Positions 38,260-47,936 of a stretch of 64,000 bases of DNA are shown here, piece after piece. Every line of letters begins with the position of its first letter. Within the stretch, counting starts at the first letter, position 1. The notes under the pieces were generated by a model. That model had not been told where the DNA came from. It saw only the letters and a program-made list of their open reading frames with translations, and did no database searches. The position numbers were made by a program, and so were the translations under genes. Source of the DNA: Catenovulum sediminis (GTDB taxonomy: Bacteria; Pseudomonadota; Gammaproteobacteria; Enterobacterales; Alteromonadaceae); the NCBI RefSeq assembly GCF_040270295.1, contig NZ_JBELOE010000281.1; one strand, given 5' to 3'.

Positions 38260-39947
38260 AAAAAATATCTGATCTGTATTGGGCCAACACCCCAAACCTG
38301 TTCTTTTCGTCTTTAACCTTAGGGATGTTTACCGGCTTGTGTTACGCCACGTTAGTGCCGTTTATCATGTACGCGACCAGTGCTTCACAAATTGATCCCG
38401 TGTCGCTTGAAATGAGCAATTTTAGTTTTTTCGACTCACCCACAGCTTCGATGGCGAAGGCATTTTTATATACTTGCCTAGCGATTATTTTGTTGAAATC
38501 TATCTCGCATATTTTGTCGGTTTATATTGTTCACAAGAGTACGGTTTTACACCGCATTGAGTTGTATAAACGTATCAACGCACTTTCGTATTCAGCGCTA
38601 GAGCGCATTGGTCAAGCACGTTTAATTAACATTATTAATGTTGATATCCACAATATTTACTCAGCTGCCACCAGTTTGCCGTTTATCTGGATTAGTTTAA
38701 TAACCGTGATGGGCACATTAAGTTATCTGTTGTATTTAAATGAACGGGTATTTGTCTTTGTTTTGTTCGCGATCTTAATTGCGATAGTTATTTATCAAAT
38801 TCCCAGTATTTTAGGCGTGCGTTATTTTTCGCGTTCCAGAGCCAGTTTTGACAAAGTACAGGATGGTGCAAAAGGGTTGATATATGGCGCTAAAGAATTA
38901 AAGCTAAGTCGTCATAAGTCGCAAAATTATCTCAACGAAAATTTGATTAAACCTGAATTTGACGCGCTGCAAGATAACTTTAAAGGAATGGCGATTGTCA
39001 CTTTTGCTGAAGTTTATGGAGAGCTTATTGCGTTTTTAGTGATTGGTATTGTTATTTTTCACTTAACATACATGTATGCGATTGACCAAACAGAACTATT
39101 TGGCATTGTAGTGGCTTTGTTATATCTAACCGGGCCGGTTAGCATTATTTTAGGCAGTTTAGGTGAGATCCAAAAAGGCAAAGTTTCACTAAAACGTATT
39201 CAGGCATTTTATGCTGAAATGCATGAAGAGAAAAATGCTGATGTGCAGCAAACCGTGATGCCGCCACAAATCATGCTACTCAAAAATCTCAGTTACCAAT
39301 ATGCTGATGCGACTGCAGATAACAGCTTTGCATTAAAAGACATTAACCTAAAATTTAAGCAAGGCGAAGTCACCTTTATTGTGGGGGGGAATGGCAGCGG
39401 AAAGTCTACTTTATCAAAGTTATTAACGCTGCATTACCATGCAACCGCAGGACAGATCCTATATGACGGCGTTGAGCTTAACAGCAGTAATTTGCAAAGT
39501 TATCGAGAACATATTTCAGCTATCTATACCGATTTTTATCTGTTTGAAAAGTTATATGGTGAGATAGACGAAGAAAAATCAGCACGTTTATTGTCCTATC
39601 TTGAACTACAAGAAAAAGTAGTCATTAAAGACAATCAATTTAGCACATTGAATTTATCTGATGGCCAACGTAAGCGTCTTGCGCTATTTGCTGCATTATA
39701 CGAAAACCGTCAAATTTGCTTATTTGATGAATGGGCGGCCGATCAAGATCCCAGATTTAAAGATATTTTTTATCGTACTATTTTGCCATCGCTCAAAGCG
39801 CAGGGGAAAATTATTATCGCCATTACCCATGATGATCGCTATTTTGATTATGCCGACCAGCTTGTGTTGATGGAAAATGGGCGAGTCAGAGAAGTTAAAT
39901 CCTGCACAATCAAATCTTGTGAGGCTGAATCAACACGCCCTAATTAA
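38250..39947 (+). CDS. Cyclic-peptide-type ABC exporter (PvdE/SyrD family)
   Basis: A 565-residue half-transporter with fused membrane and ATPase domains. About six hydrophobic helices fill residues 15-310. The nucleotide-binding domain has Walker A GGNGSGKST, the signature LSDGQRKRLALF (variant of LSGGQ) and Walker B ICLFDEWAADQDP. The DEWAADQDP stretch is characteristic of the PvdE/SyrD cyclic-peptide exporter family. It would move the acylated peptide from cytoplasm to periplasm, where the preceding acylase acts. The start overlaps the acylase gene by 10 bp, which supports coupled expression. Confidence 0.92.
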   Translation: MELKKISDLYWANTPNLFFSSLTLGMFTGLCYATLVPFIMYATSASQIDPVSLEMSNFSFFDSPTASMAKAFLYTCLAIILLKSISHILSVYIVHKSTVLHRIELYKRINALSYSALERIGQARLINIINVDIHNIYSAATSLPFIWISLITVMGTLSYLLYLNERVFVFVLFAILIAIVIYQIPSILGVRYFSRSRASFDKVQDGAKGLIYGAKELKLSRHKSQNYLNENLIKPEFDALQDNFKGMAIVTFAEVYGELIAFLVIGIVIFHLTYMYAIDQTELFGIVVALLYLTGPVSIILGSLGEIQKGKVSLKRIQAFYAEMHEEKNADVQQTVMPPQIMLLKNLSYQYADATADNSFALKDINLKFKQGEVTFIVGGNGSGKSTLSKLLTLHYHATAGQILYDGVELNSSNLQSYREHISAIYTDFYLFEKLYGEIDEEKSARLLSYLELQEKVVIKDNQFSTLNLSDGQRKRLALFAALYENRQICLFDEWAADQDPRFKDIFYRTILPSLKAQGKIIIAITHDDRYFDYADQLVLMENGRVREVKSCTIKSCEAESTRPN

Positions 39948-39991
39948 AAACGACTATACTTTTATTAAATTAAACAGTATGCGGCAGAATA

Positions 39992-42901
39992 ATGGCTCAG
40001 GAAAACGAAAAAGAAAACGTCACGATCAGAAAGATCTCGACTGAAGAAGCAGAAAAGTGCGCTTCTGAGCCTATCCATTTAATTGACAGCATTCAACCGC
40101 ATGGTTTCGTACTTGTGCTTGATCCTACAACCTTAAGAATTGTTCAGCACTCAGACAATTTGTTAAGGCTAGTTAATGAATATACAAAAAATCAACTGCT
40201 TGCTGACGATACCCCCATATTAAACACTTTCATCTTTGATTGGATGGAGTTGACCGTTAAAGATGCACTAGATGGACTCTGTGGTGAGCAAACTGATAAA
40301 GTGGAATTAAATACACATGGGATTATTTCAGGTGCGCAGTGGGAATGTGTTGGCCATCTTGCCAAGCACTGGATATCACTTGAATTTATTCCTAGTTCAG
40401 CGGAAACATACGACTCGTTTGCATTAATTTCTCAAATGAACCGTATGGTTCAGGTATTAAGAAATGCGCAAGGTACTCAAGAGTTGTTTGATACGATTAC
40501 CAAGCAGTTTCAGCAGTATACGCAGTTTGATCGCGTTATGATGTATCGATTTTTGCCAGATTGGTCGGGTGAAGTTGTCTCAGAAGCGGTATCTGAGCGA
40601 AATGAAGTTAAGTTTTTGCATATGCGTTTTCCTGCCGACGACATACCCAAACAAGCCAGAGAGTTGTACAAATTAAATAGAGTTCGAGTTTTTGCCAATG
40701 CAGATGCAGAGCCTAGCAAGCTGGTTCCTAATGTTTTACCTGGTGGACAATTGCTAGATCAAAGTTACGCGTTGCTGCGGAATATGTCTAATATGCACCG
40801 CATTTATTTAAAAAATATGGGCGTAAAAGCAACGCTCACCTTATCTATTGTCGTTGAAGATAAATTGTGGGGGCTCGTTGTATTTCATCATAATTCACCA
40901 AAATCGCCACCTAATCATGTTGTTTCTCAACTCAAACTCACCTGTGAGCTATTTAGTGAGACACTGTCTTCCTATTTAATGCCTACCATACATATGATGG
41001 AAATAACCCATTTAATGGCGGCGAAAAGTGTTATTGATACGAGCTTTAACAAAGCAAAAATGCAGGCGATATCGCAAAAGCTTTTTGCCAACACGTTAAC
41101 CGAAATACATCAAACAATTGGATATGACTTTCTCGGGATTATCTATGGTGACAAGTGCTATTGCTTGGCGGGCGAGCAATTTAAACTGTTATCTAAAAAA
41201 ACAATCAAAGCAATCGACGCGTTGTATGAAGACCCAAAGAGTTTACAATATCAATCGTATAAGCTGCATGCTGAAAATAAAACCATTCCAGGACTTGAGA
41301 CCATGGCCGGTATCAATGTCATGCGCTCTAAAATACCGTCAGATTTCTATGTGTTTTTTGGTAGAAAAGAGGTGGTTAAATCTATTCAGTGGGGAGGCGT
41401 ACCCAATACCGTTAACATTGTTGTTAAGGGGGGGGAGCGCCATTTAGAACCAAGAAGTTCATTTGCCTTGTGGCGTGAACAAGTTAAAGGTCAATGTGAT
41501 TATTGGATACACCAAGACGATAAAATTCTGGAATATTTTTTTACCAGTTGCCGAGACTTTACCAGCGTTAAAAGCAATGAACTGTTAATGAAAAAGCTAG
41601 AACAAAATGCGCATTATGATGTGCTAACCGATTTAGCTAATCGTGTATATTTAAAAAAATTCATTGACGGCATGCGTCAGAACCCCAATAAACCAGATGA
41701 AAAAATATCTGTCCTTTTTATCGATCTAGATAACTTTAAAGACGTCAATGATTTTATGGGGCATGAAACGGGTGATCGTTTATTGCAAACAGTTGCAACT
41801 CGTTTAAAAGAATGCTCGCGGCCAAACGATTTAGTGGTCAGGCTTGGCGGTGATGAATTTATCATTGTGTTTATCCATGAAAATCAATTGGATTTGGCCG
41901 CAATAGCTGAAAAAGTGGTTGCGACGGTTGGAGAGCCTATTTTTGATCATGAACATACGATTGTGATAACCCCCAGCGTTGGAGTTATCAGTGGTAATGT
42001 ACAAGATATTGACTTTAATGAAATGCTGAAACGAGCAGATATTGCGATGTACTCTGCTAAAAATAAAGGCAAAAACGGATTTCATATTTTTGACAGTAAA
42101 GATCAGGAGGCATTTAATAAAAAAGCGATATTAACACTAGATTTGCGAGATTATGTCAACACAGAGAGTATAGAATTACATTTTCAGCCGCAATGCGATT
42201 TTAAACTAAACCTCTCAGGTGCAGAAGCGCTCGCTAGGTGGAAACACCCGAAATTTGGCTATATCAGTCCTGAGATTTTTATTCAGATGGCTGAAATGAA
42301 TAATTTGATTAAACCTTTGAGCTTGCATATTTTCAACAAAGCATGTGCAACACTCGTTGATTGGCGCAGGCACAATTTACAACCTACCTTTGATACCTTA
42401 TCTGTCAATATTAGTCCGAGTTTACTGTTGGACAGGTCGTTTGAAAACAATCTGATGGATATTTTGCTTGAATATGAATTGACCCCGAGCGATCTCAGAT
42501 TAGAAATCACTGAATCTATATTTATGCAGAACTATGAATTGGCCATTGCTAATTTAAAATCTCTGCGCAAACTGGGTTTCACAATTGCATTGGATGATTT
42601 TGGTACGGGTTTTTCATCTTTAAATTATCTGTGGAAGCTTCCCATTGATGAAGTGAAAATTGACAAGTCTTTTATCGCCAACATGAGCCAAGATGATAGT
42701 TTGTTTACTATGGTAGAAAGTATTATTGAACTGTGTAAAAAGCTTAAGCTTGAAGTGGTCGCCGAAGGTGTTGAAAGTCGGGTTGAATTTAATATTTTAA
42801 AAGGCCTTGGTTGTGATACATGCCAAGGATATTACTATAGTAAGCCCTTGCCCAGCGAGTTATTTATTGAACAACATATTAAAAAACCTAGTGCCACTTA
42901 G
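39992..42901 (+). CDS. bphP: Bacteriophytochrome with GGDEF-EAL output
   Basis: A 969-residue photoreceptor. The N-terminus carries the biliverdin-binding Cys23 in CASEPIHLIDSIQPHG, then a PAS domain. The GAF domain has PADDIP (214-219, the PASDIP motif) and His269 in MHRIYLKNMGV. The PHY domain has the tongue motifs WGG and PRSSFALWREQV. The output is a diguanylate cyclase domain with an intact RLGGDEF near 615-620, joined to a phosphodiesterase domain with EALARW near 745, LEITES and DDFGTGFSSLNYL. Both catalytic domains look competent, so red/far-red light should tune c-di-GMP. It lies 44 bp after the exporter gene on the same strand, with no terminator seen, so it is probably cotranscribed with the NRPS genes. 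Confidence 0.95.
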   Translation: MAQENEKENVTIRKISTEEAEKCASEPIHLIDSIQPHGFVLVLDPTTLRIVQHSDNLLRLVNEYTKNQLLADDTPILNTFIFDWMELTVKDALDGLCGEQTDKVELNTHGIISGAQWECVGHLAKHWISLEFIPSSAETYDSFALISQMNRMVQVLRNAQGTQELFDTITKQFQQYTQFDRVMMYRFLPDWSGEVVSEAVSERNEVKFLHMRFPADDIPKQARELYKLNRVRVFANADAEPSKLVPNVLPGGQLLDQSYALLRNMSNMHRIYLKNMGVKATLTLSIVVEDKLWGLVVFHHNSPKSPPNHVVSQLKLTCELFSETLSSYLMPTIHMMEITHLMAAKSVIDTSFNKAKMQAISQKLFANTLTEIHQTIGYDFLGIIYGDKCYCLAGEQFKLLSKKTIKAIDALYEDPKSLQYQSYKLHAENKTIPGLETMAGINVMRSKIPSDFYVFFGRKEVVKSIQWGGVPNTVNIVVKGGERHLEPRSSFALWREQVKGQCDYWIHQDDKILEYFFTSCRDFTSVKSNELLMKKLEQNAHYDVLTDLANRVYLKKFIDGMRQNPNKPDEKISVLFIDLDNFKDVNDFMGHETGDRLLQTVATRLKECSRPNDLVVRLGGDEFIIVFIHENQLDLAAIAEKVVATVGEPIFDHEHTIVITPSVGVISGNVQDIDFNEMLKRADIAMYSAKNKGKNGFHIFDSKDQEAFNKKAILTLDLRDYVNTESIELHFQPQCDFKLNLSGAEALARWKHPKFGYISPEIFIQMAEMNNLIKPLSLHIFNKACATLVDWRRHNLQPTFDTLSVNISPSLLLDRSFENNLMDILLEYELTPSDLRLEITESIFMQNYELAIANLKSLRKLGFTIALDDFGTGFSSLNYLWKLPIDEVKIDKSFIANMSQDDSLFTMVESIIELCKKLKLEVVAEGVESRVEFNILKGLGCDTCQGYYYSKPLPSELFIEQHIKKPSAT

Positions 42902-43499
42902 TCAACAGTTGAAGTGTGATACCAGTTGTTATCATGCAAGGTTGGATCAAGTGACTGTACTGCAGAATTTACTGTCTGCGGATCTCACGCCGTTACAGTA
43001 CGAAACGACTATCCTGTATTTTTATCACTGCTTAAAAGCATGGGTCGCTGTGTTTAAACAAGCGGAACGTCAGTTAAACATTCCTGCATTTGCACGGATT
43101 GAATGCCATCTGGCGGCCTTAGAAACAGAAGTCAGTCAATTTAACTATCAACTAAAACCTGCAATACTGATACCTCTGCCTGAAATCAAATCCATTGAAC
43201 ACTATTTGGGGTACAGTTATGTCTTAACCGGCTCGCAAATGGGCGCACGTTTTATTATTAGAAAGCTACAAAAGTCGCCTTTAAAGTCACGCTATAGGTT
43301 TAATTATTATCAGACTCAAAGCGCACAGGCCGCGGAGTGTTGGTTGACTTGGAAAAGCAGCTTAGATCAGTTTTCAAAAAACAGTGCAATCAATCAACAA
43401 GCGGTCATAAATGCTGCATTAGCGTGCTTTAACCAGTTAATTAACTGGTTTGAATGCCGGCACAAAGTCTGCAAAGTCAGCATTTATAATACAGAATAA
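42891..43499 (+). CDS. bphO: Bacterial heme oxygenase (biliverdin synthesis)
   Basis: A protein of about 202 residues of the bacterial heme oxygenase fold. The N-terminal PLSQQLKCDTSCYHARLD supplies the proximal heme ligand His15, and YLGYSYVLTGSQMGARFI is the distal-helix glycine-rich motif. It would cut heme to biliverdin, the chromophore of the phytochrome gene just upstream. The frame is open from 42807, deep inside the phytochrome gene. The GTG at 42891 gives an N-terminus of normal length and an 11-bp overlap with the phytochrome stop codon, so it is chosen, though its ribosome-binding site is weak. It appears to be the last gene of the operon. Confidence 0.85.
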   Translation: MPLSQQLKCDTSCYHARLDQVTVLQNLLSADLTPLQYETTILYFYHCLKAWVAVFKQAERQLNIPAFARIECHLAALETEVSQFNYQLKPAILIPLPEIKSIEHYLGYSYVLTGSQMGARFIIRKLQKSPLKSRYRFNYYQTQSAQAAECWLTWKSSLDQFSKNSAINQQAVINAALACFNQLINWFECRHKVCKVSIYNTE

Positions 43500-43544
43500 A
43501 ATACAGAGTCAAATTCAGAGCAAAATACAGAGCAAAAGGCAGAG
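43485..43544 (+). repeat. 12-bp tandem repeats at the end of the heme oxygenase gene
   Basis: Four units of (T/C)(A/C)AAA(T/G)(A/T/G)CAGAG occupy 43497-43544, with a degenerate fifth from 43485. The array covers the heme oxygenase stop codon and could shift the protein's last residues if it changed length. Confidence 0.75.
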
Positions 43545-43559
43545 TAATATAACGCTAAG

Positions 43560-43579
43560 CTGGCCGTATGGGCGGCCAG
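43560..43579. terminator. Hairpin between operon 1 and the convergent RND genes
   Basis: A perfect 7-bp stem CTGGCCG / CGGCCAG with loop TATGGG lies in the gap between the convergent heme oxygenase and RND genes. There is no long T-run. Confidence 0.5.
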
Positions 43580-43587
43580 TTGAACAT

Positions 43588-46500
43588 TTACTGAGAATAG
43601 CTTTTTCGGCTTACCGCAGTGCCTTTTATTTTTTGCCAAAATGCTTTACATGCACAAGATATTTTATAACCTTGCCAGTACAAAGTTGGGACAAAAATAA
43701 GTGTCACGACCGAGGCAAATAACACACCAAATGATAGAGCGACCACCATTGGGATTAAAAACTGAGCTTGGTTGCTCTTTTCAAATAATATCGGCATCAA
43801 ACCGATAAAGGTGGTTAATGAGGTTAAAACAATTGCTCTAAATCTATCCCTGCCGGCTTGCAAAACGGCTTGTTTTATTTCAATGCCCTGTTTTACTAAT
43901 TCTTTAAGTCGTGTCAATAATACCAGATTGTCATTCACGACCACCCCGGCGCAGGCTAAAAAGCCGAAAAATGACATCATACTGATATCCAAATCTAATA
44001 ATAAATGTCCCCATATTGCCCCCATAAAACCAAAGGGGACTGCGGTCAGAATTAAAAGTGGTTCCCAATAAGAGCGAAAAGCAATCGCCATCAAGGCATA
44101 GGCTATGGCTAATGCAAATAATAAATTACTGTATAAACCTTGGGTAAACTCCTGTTGTGCACGTAAATTTCCGTCTGTGCTGAGGTTCAGACCCACATAT
44201 TTAATTTGCCAGTCGGCTAAATTGTCTTTGAGCATTTGCTGGGTAATGGCATTGGCATCATGACCTTCTTTGACATCTGCGGTTATTTCAATGTTACGTC
44301 TGCGGTCAACACGTTCTATTTGGCTAAAACCCGGCACCAGCTTAATATCCGCGACACTGCCAATAGGTACTTCTGTGCCGTCTGCTGTGCGGATCCGCAT
44401 ATTATAAATTTGTTGTAAACTGAGGCGGTTTTCTTTAGGGTATTTAAGCATGACACGCACATCTTCTTTCCCTCTTGGGATGCGTTGCACTTCTTCACCA
44501 TAAATCGCTTGTCTGACTTGTCTGGCGATTAAAGCCAAGTTAATCCCCAGCGTTTCGGCATGTTCTTTGATAGATAATTCAACTTCGATTTTTTCAGATT
44601 CCAAACTGGTACGGACATTGTGCACACCCGGATAGCTGGCCAGTGTTTGTTTGATATCATTTACCGCTTGTTGCTGGCTTTGCATATCGTTTGCCGCAAT
44701 ATTCATATTCAAAAATATGTCAGACTGATTGCCGCCAAAACTAAATGCCAAAGAATAGTTTTTGGCTTCTGGTAGTGGGCCAATGAGCTCTTCCAGTCTT
44801 TGCGATACCTGTTGCATCGGGACTATGCGATGTTCGGGTATTTCCAAACCGACAAATATATTGGCATTGCCCATGCGTGAAGTGGTTTTAATTTCAGTTA
44901 CAAAAGGCATGTTGTCGTTGGCGGCTAACAGGGTTTCATCCTGTTGCAGTTGGTGCGCCATTTTATCTATATGCTGTGCAATGCGCTTTGCTTCGCTATA
45001 CGGCGCGGCTTCCGGTAAATCCACGTTGACTGCAATAAAGCTTTGTGGAATGTTCGGGAAAAAGCTGGTGTTCAGCCAACCACCTGTATAGGTCGCCACA
45101 CTGAGTGCAAACGCTAATGCGAATACAGTTAGTGTAGCACCACTTTTGTTTATCATGCTTTGCATTTTTGCACCGTAAATCTGTTGTGCAAGATAATCCA
45201 GCTTGTTGGCGAAGTGATGTCTTACTTGCTGTAATGTTTTTAACAGTAAGTTGTTACTTGGTTTTTCAGCTTTTAAGTGCGCTAAATGCGCAGGCAGTAT
45301 TAATAAACATTCAACCAGTGAAAAAATCAGGCTCAAGGCGACGACAAAAAAGATTGAATGGGTAAAAGGCTCAACATCCATGGGCACAAATAACATTGGC
45401 GCGAATAAGATAATGGTACTTAAAACGGCTAAAATAACGGGTTTCAACACGGCTTGAGTGCCAATGACAGAAGCATCTAACCTGTTTGTATTTGTTTTGC
45501 TTTGTTCACTGTAAATGCTCTCGGCAACGACAATCGCATCATCTACCACAATACCTAATACAATTAAAAATGCGAACATCGAAAACATGTTTATCGTGAT
45601 ATCAAAGTAGGTTAACAACCAAAGTGTGCCAGCAAATGCCGTTGCAATACCAATACAGACCCAGAGCGCTAAAGCGGGCCGCAAGAACAAGACTAAAATC
45701 AAAAATACCAGCGCTAAACCCCCTAAAGCGTTATCACTCAACAAGGTTAAACGGCTATCGAATAATTCTTTCATTTCATAGTTGATATCGATGTGCATAC
45801 CGGGCGGTAAATTATTTTGTAAATCTAATAGATAGTTACGCGCATTCTCAGTGCCGGCAAACAGATCGGGTTGGTCGCTGATCATAACCTGAAAATCAAT
45901 CGCTTTTTCGCCATTAAAATAGACTTCTAAATCATCTTCGGTAAAGCCATCTGTGATTTTTGCGATATCGCCTAGTTTGATTTCTTGGCCATCCAGACTG
46001 GATAAAATCACGATATCGGCAAACTGCTCGGCACTATAAGCTTGGTTGCGGGTTTGGATTTGAATGTTACCGACTTGCGTTTTGATATTGCCGGCGGGTA
46101 AATTTAGGGATGAGCTGCGAATTGCTTGCGCCACTTGATCAAAGGTGAGCTGATATTTTCTAAGTTGATACTCGGAAACTTCAATGCTCACTTCATCTGC
46201 TTTTGTGCCTGTGTAACGCACATACGAAACCCCCTCTAATAATGCCATTTCATCTGCAATTTGCTGCGCTCTGGCTTTCATCAGAGCATCATTCGCATTG
46301 CCTGAAAGGGTAAAAAACATCAGCGGCACGCGATAAATTTGTTGATTAATAATAGGCCTTTCAGTATTAGACGGAAAAGTATTGATTGCATCCACTCGCA
46401 TTTTGATATCGGCCAGTATGTCTTTAATCGGATAACCTTCAATGATTTCAACCGCGACATTGGCGCTGCCATTTCGTGCGGTAGATCGGATCTGGAAAAT

Positions 46501-46731
46501 GCCCGGTAAGTCGGCAATTGCTTCTTCAATACGTGTCACGATTTGTTGTTCAACTTCTCTTGGGCCCGCGCCCAGATAACTCATGTTGATATTCACCATG
46601 TTTACCTCGGTTGCCGGAAATACTTCTTTTTCTACTTCTTGAATCCCGACATAGCCACCGATAAAAATAGCCAACATGAGTAAGTTGGCTGCCACTGAAT
46701 TGCGCGCAAACCAGTCTATTAATTTACTCAT
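43588..46731 (-). CDS. RND-family inner-membrane efflux transporter
   Basis: A 1047-residue resistance-nodulation-division pump. The N-terminus (WFARNSVAANLLMLAIFIGG) is the first helix. Two large periplasmic loops and two sets of helices follow. The fourth-helix region reads FLIVLGIVVDDAIVVAESI, with the paired Asp of the proton relay (IVVDDAI), and the C-terminal half has FFGFLACAGVVVNDNLVLL. Length and order match AcrB-like transporters of the hydrophobe/amphiphile-efflux type. It would drive export with the adaptor encoded just upstream, whose gene overlaps it by 4 bp. No outer-membrane channel gene is nearby. Its place between the two NRPS operons suggests it exports the peptide, but a general drug pump is possible. 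Confidence 0.93.
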   Translation of the reverse strand: MSKLIDWFARNSVAANLLMLAIFIGGYVGIQEVEKEVFPATEVNMVNINMSYLGAGPREVEQQIVTRIEEAIADLPGIFQIRSTARNGSANVAVEIIEGYPIKDILADIKMRVDAINTFPSNTERPIINQQIYRVPLMFFTLSGNANDALMKARAQQIADEMALLEGVSYVRYTGTKADEVSIEVSEYQLRKYQLTFDQVAQAIRSSSLNLPAGNIKTQVGNIQIQTRNQAYSAEQFADIVILSSLDGQEIKLGDIAKITDGFTEDDLEVYFNGEKAIDFQVMISDQPDLFAGTENARNYLLDLQNNLPPGMHIDINYEMKELFDSRLTLLSDNALGGLALVFLILVLFLRPALALWVCIGIATAFAGTLWLLTYFDITINMFSMFAFLIVLGIVVDDAIVVAESIYSEQSKTNTNRLDASVIGTQAVLKPVILAVLSTIILFAPMLFVPMDVEPFTHSIFFVVALSLIFSLVECLLILPAHLAHLKAEKPSNNLLLKTLQQVRHHFANKLDYLAQQIYGAKMQSMINKSGATLTVFALAFALSVATYTGGWLNTSFFPNIPQSFIAVNVDLPEAAPYSEAKRIAQHIDKMAHQLQQDETLLAANDNMPFVTEIKTTSRMGNANIFVGLEIPEHRIVPMQQVSQRLEELIGPLPEAKNYSLAFSFGGNQSDIFLNMNIAANDMQSQQQAVNDIKQTLASYPGVHNVRTSLESEKIEVELSIKEHAETLGINLALIARQVRQAIYGEEVQRIPRGKEDVRVMLKYPKENRLSLQQIYNMRIRTADGTEVPIGSVADIKLVPGFSQIERVDRRRNIEITADVKEGHDANAITQQMLKDNLADWQIKYVGLNLSTDGNLRAQQEFTQGLYSNLLFALAIAYALMAIAFRSYWEPLLILTAVPFGFMGAIWGHLLLDLDISMMSFFGFLACAGVVVNDNLVLLTRLKELVKQGIEIKQAVLQAGRDRFRAIVLTSLTTFIGLMPILFEKSNQAQFLIPMVVALSFGVLFASVVTLIFVPTLYWQGYKISCACKAFWQKIKGTAVSRKSYSQ

Positions 46732-47936
46732 AACTCACCCGCTGCCTGGTTTTTCTGTGCTACTTTTAATCGAGTCGTCTCAGCTTCAACGGCTGTGCCG
46801 GGTGATAAAAATCCAAGCTTGTTAATAATAACTTGGTCGCCATTTTGCAGTTGTTCGCTGCTAATCCACACATGTTTATCTGTGCGAGCAATTACCTGTA
46901 CTTCTGCTTGTTTAACCTGTTCGTTTTGACCAATCAAATAAATTTGATTACGTTTAAACAGCGCATCTTTTGGCAGTTCGATGAGTTTTTCGATTGGTTT
47001 ACTGGAAATATTGGCTTCGACAAATAAGCCAATCAATAATGGCAGTTGGTAGTTTGATATTTGCGCGTGCGCTGGAATATCAACAATCAAGTCAAGCATG
47101 CGCGTTTTATTGTCTATTTTGGCGGAAGTGCGACTAATATGCGCACTCCACTGGTGTTTTTTGCCGCCAAAGTGCGCTGTTAATAAAACAGGATTTTGCT
47201 TATTTTTTTGTTCAAACTCAGTTGTATTGGGTAATGCAATCAAAGATGCTTGCTGCTCTGTCAACGGCAACTTTACTTGTAGTTGGCTGGTATCCAGTAT
47301 TTGTGCCAGTGGACTGCCACTTGTCACAAACTGCCCGACACCCACCGATGTTGATTCGATTCTGCCAGCAAAAGGCAGACTGATAGTGGTTCGTGTTAGA
47401 TCCAAATTGGCTTTTTCTAACCTTGCTTGCGCAGCCGCTACTTTTGCCTGAGCGGCAATGAGCTGTGGTTTGCGTTTAAAAAGTTGATTTGCATCTGGGT
47501 CGCCTAGATCTTGCCATTGCTTCGCGGCTTCTTTAGACAGCGCTTGTTCGGTTGCCAGTTGCATTTTAGCTTCTGCCAGTTCAGCTTTGGCTGAAACCAC
47601 GGCAAGCTTGTAATCAGAATCATCTATTTTCAGTAAAGTTTGCTGCGCAGTAAAATGACCACCGTCAGCAAAAGCATCCGCAACATAAGTAATTTTACCA
47701 CTCACTTGAGGCATTAACTGCGATCGTCGAATCGCTTCTACTGTGCCTTGGGTTGTAACTGTGACCACATGGCTTTTTGCATCGACCGCCACAGTTTTTA
47801 CTCGCGTTTTGACCACCTCGGGTGGTTCAAATGGCGCAGGTTCTGGTTTGGGTTTGGCGTTTGCAACCACAAGCACCACCGCGATCCCAGGTATCAGTAT
47901 TTTCAAAGCAAGTGGAATTCTATGCCATATGTTCAC
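46728..47936 (-). CDS. RND periplasmic adaptor (membrane fusion protein)
   Basis: A 402-residue HlyD/AcrA-type adaptor. A signal anchor (ALKILIPGIAVVLVVA) is followed by a lipoyl half-motif (VSGKITYVADAFADGGHF), a long alpha-hairpin rich in Ala, Glu and Lys (about 110-185), and the second lipoyl half (LPFAGRIESTSVGVGQFV). A beta-barrel domain and a membrane-proximal domain complete it. It would bridge the RND pump to an outer-membrane channel. The start is GTG at 47936, with AAGGAG seven bases upstream. It is divergently transcribed from operon 2, across a 379-bp region. Confidence 0.92.
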   Translation of the reverse strand: MNIWHRIPLALKILIPGIAVVLVVANAKPKPEPAPFEPPEVVKTRVKTVAVDAKSHVVTVTTQGTVEAIRRSQLMPQVSGKITYVADAFADGGHFTAQQTLLKIDDSDYKLAVVSAKAELAEAKMQLATEQALSKEAAKQWQDLGDPDANQLFKRKPQLIAAQAKVAAAQARLEKANLDLTRTTISLPFAGRIESTSVGVGQFVTSGSPLAQILDTSQLQVKLPLTEQQASLIALPNTTEFEQKNKQNPVLLTAHFGGKKHQWSAHISRTSAKIDNKTRMLDLIVDIPAHAQISNYQLPLLIGLFVEANISSKPIEKLIELPKDALFKRNQIYLIGQNEQVKQAEVQVIARTDKHVWISSEQLQNGDQVIINKLGFLSPGTAVEAETTRLKVAQKNQAAGEL

